DNA from: JAENWD01 sp963796915
GTDB lineage: Bacteria > Acidobacteriota > Vicinamibacteria > Vicinamibacterales > JAENWD01
NCBI GenBank assembly: GCA_963796915.1
Contig: CAWCNI010000002.1
Location: 1,054,001 to 1,118,000, forward strand
Length of the DNA: 64,000 nucleotides
Reading direction: 5' to 3'
Shown here: one piece after another, positions 56,246-64,000 of the stretch
Layout of the letters: every line of letters starts with the position of its first letter
Numbering within the stretch: the first letter of the stretch is position 1
Notes under the pieces: generated by a model
Databases searched by the model: none
Told to the model about the DNA's origin: nothing
Seen by the model: the letters and a program-made list of their open reading frames with translations, nothing else
Position numbers and translations under genes: made by a program

Positions 56246-57935
56246 GTGCAGCAGAGCAGCCAGCAGTACGATGTGATTGTCGTGGGGTCGGGCGCATCCG
56301 GCGGGTGGGCCGCCAAGCGGCTCAGCGAAGCGGGCGTCAAGGTCCTCATCCTCGAGGCAGGCAAGGCGCACACCGACAACGACTTCACAGAGCACGTTCC
56401 CCAGTGGGACCTGAAGTATCGCAATCGCGCCGACGACTTCATGCGGCGCACGCGCCCGACGCAGCGCGACTGCTATGCGTGCCGCGAGTACAACTACAAG
56501 TGGTTCGCCAACGACATCGAGGAGCCGTATACGACTCCTGCTGACAAGCCGTTCAGCTGGCAGGGCCGGATGCGCGTGGTCGGCGGACGGACCAACGTCT
56601 GGGGCCGCCAGAGCTATCGACTGAGCCAGCAGGATCTGAAGGGCAAGTCGTATGACGGCGCCGGCGACGACTGGCCGATTGAGTACCTCAGACCTCGCGC
56701 CCTTCTACGACATCGTCGAGGACTACGTCGGCATCTCGGGCCGGGCCGAAGGCGTGGCCGAGCTCCCGGATGGCCGCTTCCTGCCGGCGATGGCGATGAC
56801 CTGCGCCGAGCAGCAGCTGTCGACGCGCGTCAAGAGCAAGCTCGGATACACGGTGACGATTGGCCGGACGGCCAATCTCACCAAGCCGATCAACGGGCGG
56901 TCGGCCTGCCACTATTGCGGGCCGTGCGAGCAGGGGTGCATGACGCACTCCTACTTCAACTCCGCGTTCACGACGGTTGCCGACGCGCTGAAGTCCGGCC
57001 ACGCGACGATGATCACCAACGCGATGGCCTACAAGGTCCTGATGGACCCGGACAAGAACCGCGCGACCGGAGTGATGTACATCGACAGGGTGACGCACGA
57101 AGTCAAGGAAGTGCACGCGCGCGCGGTGATCCTGTGCGCGCAGGCGCAGGAGTCAACGCGCATCCTCCTGAACTCCGCCAACACCCGGTACTCCAACGGC
57201 CTGGCCAACTCGAGCGGCGTGCTCGGACACTACCTGATGGATCACCTGTGGGTGGCCGGCGGCGCGCGCGGCGAGTTCCCCGATGCGGCGACCAAGCCGT
57301 CGATGGGCGCCGCCAAGCGCCCCAACGGCATCTACACCATCCGCATGCACAACACCGCCAACGGGCCGCGCAGCAAGGAGTTCGTCCGGGGGTTCGGCTT
57401 TCAGGGCGGCGGCGGATCGGATTTCAACTTCCTGGCTCCCGGCTACGGCGTGAAGTTCAAGCAGGGCGTGATGGACCCGGTGACGACAGTCGGCCTGGCC
57501 GGCTTCGGCGAGGCGATCGCGCGCTACGACAACTTCGTCGCCATCGACCCGCACGTCGTGGACAAGTTCGGCATTCCGGCGCTGCGGATCACGATGTCCT
57601 GGGGCGAGAACGAGAAGAAGATGATCCCGGCGATGGCGCAGACCGCCTCGGAGATGATGGAAGCCGCCGGCGCAAAGAACATCCAGCCGTATCAGGTCCC
57701 CAACCGCGTCCCCGGCTACGGCATCCACGAGATGGGCACGGCGCGCATGGGCGACGATGCGAAGACGTCAGTGCTGAACAAGTTCAACCAGTCGCACGAC
57801 GTCAAGAATCTCTTCGTCACCGACGCGTCCGCATTCGTCTCGAGCGGCTGCCAGAACCCGACGCTGACCATCATGGCGCTGACGGTGCGCGCCTGCGACT
57901 ACCTGATGCAGCAGATGAAGTCGGGGGACGTTTAG
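56246..57935 (+). CDS. GMC-family FAD-dependent dehydrogenase (one frameshift)
   Basis: About 563 residues when repaired. The FAD-binding motif is YDVIVVGSGASGGWAAKRL, with VLILEAGK, GGRTNVWGRQSYRLS and the C-terminal GIHEMGTARMGDD and TDASAFVSSGCQNPTLTIMALT, which carries the active-site region. An extra C near 56687 separates DWPIEY from SDLAPFYDIVEDY. GTG 56246 is preferred, preceded by AGGA. It is the catalytic subunit of a periplasmic alcohol/sugar oxidising enzyme with the small subunit upstream. The cytochrome subunit is not adjacent. Confidence 0.87.
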
Positions 57936-57943
57936 AGATTCTG

Positions 57944-58019
57944 TAAGTGCTGAAGTGCAGGAGTGCTGCAGTGCCGAAGTGCGTGCTGAGGTGCTCGGGT
58001 GCTTAAGTGCTCAGGTGCG
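57944..58019. repeat. 8-bp tandem repeat TGCnnnAG
   Basis: About nine units such as TGCTGAAG, TGCAGGAG, TGCTGCAG, TGCCGAAG and TGCTTAAG follow the GMC stop codon. The rest of the gap to 58088 holds one short palindromic element and no gene. Confidence 0.8.
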
Positions 58020-58053
58020 TCGGCACCGGATGGCCGCGGGCGTTAGCCATCGG

Positions 58054-58076
58054 TAGGGCCGATCTTCAGATCGGCC
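58054..58076. repeat. short palindromic element
   Basis: TAGGGCCGATCTTCAGATCGG plus CC, identical over 23 bases to the short element at 39684-39706. It sits just beyond the stop of the GH127 gene. Confidence 0.85.
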
Positions 58077-58088
58077 CTCCTGGACGTG

Positions 58089-60134
58089 TTAGCTCGGCCC
58101 GGTCGTTGGAAATACAGTGACCCGCAGGCGCACGGAGCCGTAGGGGACCAGCGTCAACGGCTCATCAGGCTCCGTCGTCGTCACCGGGCTTCGCGGCAGG
58201 GTTCCTGCCGATCCTTCTTCCAATTGCCACTCGGGCACGCGTCGCCCTGTCACGTGGATCGCCACCGCCGGCGACTGCGGGCTGAAGGGCGTGTCGCCGA
58301 TCGGACGCTCGTCGACGCGCAGTGCGCCCGGCGCGTCAGGGGCGAGGACCAGCGCGTAGTTCCAGGGCGTGGTCGGCACGATCTCCCAATCGGCGGCGGG
58401 CGCCGGCGCGGGGTGTTTCATGCCGTCGGTCACCTTGCGCCAGTCCTCGCCGATCGGCAGCGCGAAGACAAGCGGCCCTCGCGAGACTGACACGCCGTCG
58501 CGGTACGTCTTGGTGATCTCGGGAGCCATCGGCAGCCGGAGGATCACTTTATCTCCCGGCTTCCAGACGCGTTCGATCCTGATGAACTCGCCCGGCACGG
58601 CGCCGGGCACCGGTGCGCCGTTCACGGTGACCGCAGCGCCGGCCGCCCACGCCGGGATGCGCAGCGACAGCGGGAAGCGCAAGGCGACTTCGGGCCGCAC
58701 GAGAAGCTCGACCTCCGGTCGGAACGGGTAGTCGGTCCGCTCCTCGATGGTCACCGGCTGGCCTCGAGTTGCGCGCGCGCGAACGGTGCCCGGCGCGTAG
58801 ACCACGGCGGCAAGGCCCTCGTCCGCTGACGCCATCCAGAGCGCCGACACCAGCTTGGGCCAGCCCTGGTGCAGGTTCGCGGTGCAGCAGCCGAAGTTGG
58901 GCTCGAGGCCGAACAGGTTCGACTCGGGCCCGTTGCTGACCCACCGCCGATCGCGGAGGCTGCAGAGCACCTGGTTGGCCTGCTGGTCGTACTGATGCGA
59001 CCACATGTCGGGTGACAGGGTCGCCGGCAGAGCGTTGTAGGCGATCCGCTCCAGGCGATCGGCGATGGCGACGCCGCCGCGCACCGCGAGCACCTGCTCG
59101 AGCGAGAACATCGACTCGACGACGGCGCACAGCTCGGTGCCTTCGGAGGGATCGCGCCCCGCATAGTGCTCGTCGGCGCTGAACATGCCGTTTGGCTGCC
59201 CGTGGTAACGATCGAGCACTTCGAGCGCGCGCTCGATGGCGTCGCGATCGGATGCCGCGCCAGACACGAGCGACCACACCGCGGAGGTCTTCAGGCCCAT
59301 CGCCGTGTTGACGCCGTGCGCCCGCATCGCGCGATCGGAGAAGTCCTTGTCGCCCGGCATGAGCGCGAGATCGCGCGTGGAGGTCTTGGTCACGAACTCG
59401 AACGCGTCGAAGTGGCGCGCCCAGTCCGTGCCCTGGTTGTGCAGCGTTCGCGCGAGCGTCAGCAGCCGCGGGTCTGCGGTGCGGTTGTACAGCCAGAGGA
59501 TCGAGACGAGCTCGTCGGCCCATCGATAGACGGCCCATTGCTTCAGCGGCCGGCGCCCTGCTTCCTGCAGGTGGTACATGAAGTACCGCGTCAACGCGGG
59601 GACGACGCGGGGGTCGCCGGTGGCTTCCTGGTAGGCCGTCAGGACCTTCAGCATCACCATGTTCGGCCACCAGTCCGTGTTGGACGGCGGGCCGATGGCG
59701 CCGCTGGCAGCCTGATGCGTCAATACCCATTCCACGTAACGGTTTGACTTGGCGATGAGCGCAGGATCTTTGAGGAGGTAGGCGAGCGGCAACAGGCCAT
59801 CGAGGTAATAGGGCCCGCGCTCCCAGCTTTCGCCGCTGCCGCCAAGCCATCCGCTGTTGGCGCCGACGTCGGGCCAGATCTCGTCGAGATGGCCCGTCAG
59901 CCCCTTCGCCTGGATCTCGAGCTGACGGCGGAGCCAGCCCGTGGGTGCGACAGAGCCGAGCGGCAGCAGCGCGAACGCGCCCGGCTTGAGCGGATCGCGA
60001 TTGCGCACGACGCGAGCCACGGGTTGCGAGTCCGTGCGCGCGGCGGCGTGCGGCGCGGGGCGCCGGTGCGTTCCCTGCGGCGCGGCGACGCCAGTCATAG
60101 CGACGCACAGCGCGAGGCTCACGAGCCGAATCAT
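58089..60134 (-). CDS. glycoside hydrolase family 127 (DUF1680) enzyme
   Basis: A 681-residue secreted enzyme of the DUF1680/GH127 group, whose known members are beta-L-arabinofuranosidases. A signal peptide (LVSLALCVAMTGVAAPQ) precedes an alpha-barrel with GWLGGSGESWERGPYYLDGL, TELCAVVESM with the likely acid/base Glu, and FGCCTANLHQGWPK with the Cys nucleophile and zinc ligand, then two beta-sandwich domains. The Cys pattern is intact, so it is probably active on arabinofuranosides. Confidence 0.9.
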   Translation of the reverse strand: MIRLVSLALCVAMTGVAAPQGTHRRPAPHAAARTDSQPVARVVRNRDPLKPGAFALLPLGSVAPTGWLRRQLEIQAKGLTGHLDEIWPDVGANSGWLGGSGESWERGPYYLDGLLPLAYLLKDPALIAKSNRYVEWVLTHQAASGAIGPPSNTDWWPNMVMLKVLTAYQEATGDPRVVPALTRYFMYHLQEAGRRPLKQWAVYRWADELVSILWLYNRTADPRLLTLARTLHNQGTDWARHFDAFEFVTKTSTRDLALMPGDKDFSDRAMRAHGVNTAMGLKTSAVWSLVSGAASDRDAIERALEVLDRYHGQPNGMFSADEHYAGRDPSEGTELCAVVESMFSLEQVLAVRGGVAIADRLERIAYNALPATLSPDMWSHQYDQQANQVLCSLRDRRWVSNGPESNLFGLEPNFGCCTANLHQGWPKLVSALWMASADEGLAAVVYAPGTVRARATRGQPVTIEERTDYPFRPEVELLVRPEVALRFPLSLRIPAWAAGAAVTVNGAPVPGAVPGEFIRIERVWKPGDKVILRLPMAPEITKTYRDGVSVSRGPLVFALPIGEDWRKVTDGMKHPAPAPAADWEIVPTTPWNYALVLAPDAPGALRVDERPIGDTPFSPQSPAVAIHVTGRRVPEWQLEEGSAGTLPRSPVTTTEPDEPLTLVPYGSVRLRVTVFPTTGPS

Positions 60135-60214
60135 CGAGAGTGCCCTCCCACGGACGAGCCGATTCTACTCCGCGTCAGGGACCTGGACTAGAATCCGGCG
60201 TCGCACACTCGCGC

Positions 60215-61775
60215 ATGCATCGATCACTCCGCGTGCTCCTCGTGTCTGCCGCCGTCGTGGCCAGCGCCATCGGCGCGCGCGCCCGTCGCGACGCCGAGCC
60301 GGGCGTCCTCGGATATCACCCCGTGCGTCTCGACGCCGAGGGCCGCCTGCTTCCGTGGTCAGACGACGACCCATCGGTCGCGTACGACCGCGTGGTCGGC
60401 CTGGTCTGGCACTTCTGGAGAGGCATGCGGCGCTGCGACAATGGCGTGCCGTACCTACCTGCAGCACCAGGTCTGGAATCCCGACCACGACGATCCGCGC
60501 GGCCTCGGCGGCGACCAGATTCCGATGGCGCTCTCGTCCTGGAATCTTCTTCACGCCTACTCCGGCGACGAGGCCCTCGTCGCCGACATGCGGCTGATGG
60601 CCGACTACTGGCTGGCGCACGGCCTGACGCCGGCGTCCGCGGCGTGGCCTGGCATGCCGTACCCCTACAACCTGACGGCACACGGCCCGTATGACGGCGA
60701 CATGCGCGGCGGTCCCGGGATCATTCAACCTGACAAGGCCGCGTCGTTCGGCGCCGAGCTCCTGACGCTCTACAAGATCACCGGCGACGCGAAGTACCTG
60801 GCCGCCGCCGAGCACATCGCGACGGTGCTGGCCGCGACGGTCACCGTCGGCAATGCCAGCATCTCGCCGTGGCCGTTTCGCGTCGACGCCGAGACCGGCG
60901 TCATCGCGCGCGCGCGTCCGCAGTGGTCCACCTACGGCGACGATCGCCCGAGCAATCTCTGGGCCGGATACACGTCGAACTGGACCGGTGCCGTTCGGCT
61001 GTTCGACGGCCTCGCCGCCATGGGTCGCGCCACGCCGGCGATGCGGCGCGCCCGTCGCCTGACAATGGCGTGGCTCCTCGCATATCCGTCGCGGACGAAT
61101 CAGTGGGGCCCGTTCTTCGAGGACATCGTCGAGTACTCGAACACCGCCATCAACGCCGACACGTTTGCGCTGTTCCTGCTGGACCAGCCCCGCGTCGGAA
61201 AGGCATCGCTCGACGAGGCCCGGTCGGCGCTGGACTGGGTGGAGCGCACCCTCAGCAATCGCGAGTTCGCCGCGCTACGCGTCGTCCCGATCAACGAGCA
61301 GACCGTCTACCAGGTGCCCGGCAACAGCCACACGGCCCGGCATGCCGCGACCGAGCTGCTCTACGCGGAGAAATCCGGCGACGTGTCGCACCTTGACGAT
61401 CAGGTGCGGCGCCTGAACTGGGCCACCTACATGGTGGACACCGACGGGAAGAACCGGTACCCGCGCGACGACATCTGGCTGACCGACGGCTACGGCGACT
61501 ACGTGCGCCACTACCTGCGCGCCATGGCTGCGCTGCCGGCGCTGGCGCCAGCGAACCAGAACCATCTGCTCCGGACGACGTCAGTGGTGCGCTCGATCGC
61601 CTACGGCGACCATGCCATCGCCTACACGAAGTTCGACGCTATTTCGACGGAGACGCTGAAGCTCGGCGCCTGCGTGCCTTCCCGTGTCACCGGCGGGACG
61701 ATCGAGTGGGAGGCGATGACTCACGTCGCACGGATCCGTGCCACAGAGAAAGCGATCAGGATCGGCTGTTATTAG
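60215..61775 (+). CDS. secreted alpha-barrel glycosidase-like protein (one frameshift)
   Basis: About 520 residues when repaired. A signal peptide (VLLVSAAVVASAIGARA) is followed by an all-helical barrel typical of (alpha/alpha)6 glycosidases or lyases: LGGDQIPMALSSWNLLHAYSGDE, ADYWLAHGL, TLYKITGDAKYLAAAEHIA. No exact family is recognised. An extra T near 60452 separates RRCDNGVP from TYLQHQVWNP. It is divergent from GH127 with 80 bases between starts, which suggests a shared saccharide role. Confidence 0.7.
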
Positions 61776-61826
61776 CCCAAGGACCCATCAGGCCGCGGCC
61801 AGTCTCGTGTGACACACTGGTCGACG

Positions 61827-62675
61827 ATGAGGATTTGGGCGCCGATCGCCGGAGCGTTGTGCGGCTTCGCTGCCAATTCATTGCTGACGCGCGCGGCGGT
61901 CGGGCGGCATCTGATCGACGCCGTGTCGTTCACTGAGGTTCGCCTCCTGAGCGGCGCCATCGCGCTGCTCGTGATTGACAGATTGCTCTCGCGGTCGCCG
62001 CGAAGCGTCGCCCGCACGTCCGCCGACGTCGCACTCGGGGCGATCGCGCTGTCGGGATACGCGTTCGCGTTTGCGTTCGCCTACACCCGCATCGACGCCG
62101 GCATCGGCGCCCTGGTGATGTTCGGGAGCGTCCAGGTGCTGATGCTGCTGTGGAGCGTGGCCAGCGGCGAGCGACCTTCTGCGATGGAGTGGCTGGGGCT
62201 GGCCGTCGCCTTGGTAGGACTGGTAGTGCTGACACGGCCGGGCCAGACTGCGCCGAATCTGCCGGGCGTCTTACTGATGGCACTTGCCGGAGTCGGGTGG
62301 GGCACGTACTCCGTCCGCGGGCGCGGCGCGGGCGACCCGGTGTCGCGGACGACGACCAGCTTTCTCTGGGCAGCGACGATTGGCATCGCCGTCGTCGCGC
62401 TGTCGCGCGATCACCTGCAGGGCACGCGTGACGGGCTGCTGCTCGCGGCGTTATCCGGCACGCTTGCGTCCGGGGCGGGCTACGTTCTCTGGTATCGCGC
62501 CCTGCCGGCACTGACGTCCTTCCGAGCGTCTCTCCTGCAATTGACGGTGCCGGTGCTGACAGCCGCCGCAGCCGTGCCGCTCCTCGGAGAGTCCCTGACG
62601 CCGCGCCTGATCAGCGCGACGCTGCTGATCCTCGGAGGAGTGGCGCTCGCTGTTGTGGGGCGGCAGGGCGCGTAG
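61827..62675 (+). CDS. EamA/DMT-family transporter
   Basis: A 282-residue inner-membrane protein with ten hydrophobic helices in two EamA halves. The first half has SFTEVRLLSGAIALLVI and YAFAFAFAYTRIDAGIGALV, the second GYVLWYRALPALTSFRASLLQLTVPVLTAAAAV and LGESLTPRLISATLLILGGVAL. Such exporters move small metabolites. The substrate is unknown. ATG 61827 begins at the first helix. GTG 61809 is an alternative. Confidence 0.9.
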   Translation: MRIWAPIAGALCGFAANSLLTRAAVGRHLIDAVSFTEVRLLSGAIALLVIDRLLSRSPRSVARTSADVALGAIALSGYAFAFAFAYTRIDAGIGALVMFGSVQVLMLLWSVASGERPSAMEWLGLAVALVGLVVLTRPGQTAPNLPGVLLMALAGVGWGTYSVRGRGAGDPVSRTTTSFLWAATIGIAVVALSRDHLQGTRDGLLLAALSGTLASGAGYVLWYRALPALTSFRASLLQLTVPVLTAAAAVPLLGESLTPRLISATLLILGGVALAVVGRQGA

Positions 62676-62726
62676 ACGTCGGCGTGCGGAGGGGCCGCGG
62701 CTTCAGGCGTCCACGAGCCCTGACCA

Positions 62727-64000
62727 CTACGATCCCCCACGCCCGCGCAACTGGCGGGTGCCAGTCACGCCGCGGCCCTCCGAGATCTCGTACGATTGCC
62801 CGCCCGCCAGACGAGTCGCTTCATCTTTCGCGCCGCTTGGCCACTCCACGACGACGCGGTCCGCCATCTGGTGAGTGCCGAGCCCGAACGTAAGCGGCAG
62901 CTCTGACTGCGACAGGTAGCTCGAGCCCGTCTTCACCAGGCGCCAGTACTTGTCCGTGCCTGCGAAGACGCGTACGCGAGCGCCGATGCCGTCGCGATTG
63001 GACTTCATCCCGCGCAGCTTGATCCGGATCGAATGGCTGCCAGCCGGTGAGTCGACGCGATACAGGAACGCCGGTCCGTTGTTGGTGGTGATGAGGACGT
63101 CGGCGTCGCCGTCGTTATCGAAGTCGCCGAACGCCGCGCCGCGCCCGACTTTTGGCTGCGCGAACCCTCCGCCCACTTCCGTCGCGACGTCGGCGAACTG
63201 ACCGCGCCCGAGGTTATGAAACAGGTGCGGCGGCTCGGCGTAGCTCACGCGCCCGCCGACGGCGCCGATGGTCTCGTCGATGTGCCCGTTGACGACCAGC
63301 AGGTCCTGAAGGCCGTCGAGATCGACGTCGAAGAAGAAGCAGCCGAAGCCGAGCGTCAGCCGGGTCGCCCGGCCGATCTCGGTCTTCGGGGCGGTGTCGG
63401 TGAACTGGCCGTCGCCGACCGGTCGATACAGCCCCAGCATCTCCCCCGAGAAGTTCGTGACGACGACGGTGGTCTTGCCGGAGTTGTCGACATCGGCCGC
63501 ATCGGCGCCCATGCCGGCGCGGGCGCGTCCGTCTTCGCTGAAGGCGAGACCGGCCTGCAGGCCAAGCTCCGTGAACGTCCCGTTGCCGTTGTTGCGATAC
63601 AGCTTGTTCGGTTGCGTGTCGTTGGCGATGAACACGTCGGGCCACGGGTCCAGGTCGTAGTCGATCATCGTCACGCCGAGTGACTTCGACGTCGTATCGA
63701 ACAGGCCCGCCTTCGCCGTGACGTCCTCGAACGTGCCGTCTCCCTTGTTGCGAAACAGCCACGACGTCGTGCCGCGGTACGCTTCGGGCGTGCAGTACCA
63801 ACTTCTGCTTGCCGTCCACGCTGCAGTAGACGTCGGTCTCCGGCGTCCAGCGGACGTAATTGCAAATCAGGAGATCGAGCCGGCCGTCGCGGTCGTAGTC
63901 GAACCACAGCGCCGACGTGCTGAAGCCGGGCCGCTTGCCGAGGCCCGCTTTGTCGGTCACGTCCACGAACGTGCCGTGCCCGGTGTTGTGGAACAGGTGA
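62727..64000 (-). CDS. FG-GAP/ASPIC-UnbV (CRTAC1-family) protein, partial, one frameshift
   Basis: The 3' part of a gene that continues past the right edge. FG-GAP loops such as DYDRDGRLDLLICNYVRW, DVDLDGLQDLLVVNG and DFDNDGDADVLIT precede the ASPIC/UnbV end (GMKSNRDGIGARVRV, VVVEWPSGAKDEATRL). The VYCSVDGKQK segment is separated from YCTPEAYRGTTSWLFRNKG by one extra base near 63801. The N-terminus and signal lie outside the window. Confidence 0.85.

Overview
The window reads as chromosomal DNA of a high-GC member of the Acidobacteriota, most likely class Vicinamibacteria. The evidence is two Oar-type TonB-dependent receptors with an N-terminal carboxypeptidase-regulatory-like domain, four FG-GAP/VCBS proteins (three with an ASPIC/UnbV end), several Tat-exported enzymes and many secreted glycoside hydrolases. 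The phylum is inferred from gene content only. I see no plasmid, phage or CRISPR genes.

Layout. 0.27-4.8 kb: a Bug-type solute-binding protein, a relic of one TonB receptor on the minus strand, and a frameshifted TonB receptor. 4.85-20.4 kb: a two-component system (sensor kinase with a periplasmic ABC-type binding domain plus FixJ/LuxR-type regulator), a lone receiver, and a long series of envelope and periplasmic genes: DUF2959-like protein, tandem carboxymuconolactone-decarboxylase protein, OprB-like porin, HdeD-like protein, an unknown two-module secreted protein, a membrane metallophosphatase, an MltF-like transglycosylase, an unknown secreted protein and DUF2252. Three promoter-like sites built on CCCTAAGGG share the same internal geometry and sit in front of units of this locus. 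I regard it as the best candidate for a coherent, little-described regulon.

20.4-21.7 kb: tRNA-Ser(GGA) followed by an array of copies of its own 3' end, like the rtT repeats of E. coli tyrT. 21.7-33.6 kb: a second TonB receptor, a very large FG-GAP/UnbV/redoxin/TPR protein, a CelD-type acyltransferase, a glu-zincin-like metalloprotease, small proteins and a PhyH dioxygenase. 33.6-40 kb: a PlpD-like patatin, a winged-helix regulator, and a divergent pncA/pncB NAD-salvage pair. 39.7-46.3 kb: GH5 and GH172 hydrolases, an alpha/beta hydrolase, a lipoprotein with an RNase A-like toxin domain plus a CdiI-like immunity gene, a cyclophilin and a polyphosphate:AMP phosphotransferase. 46.4-50.8 kb: a metallo-beta-lactamase-fold enzyme, a 44-bp tandem array, tRNA-Leu(GAG) beside secG, a HAD phosphatase and a GntR/LacI-type sugar regulator. 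50.8-64 kb: FG-GAP proteins, a GMC dehydrogenase with its small subunit, GH127, another secreted alpha-barrel protein, an EamA transporter and a partial FG-GAP/UnbV gene running off the right end.

About 20 otherwise intact genes or gene parts are broken by single-base shifts. Roughly 16 are repaired by removing one base and four by adding one. This looks much more like uncorrected sequencing indels than mass gene decay, so frameshifted genes are listed as single CDS with the shift position given.
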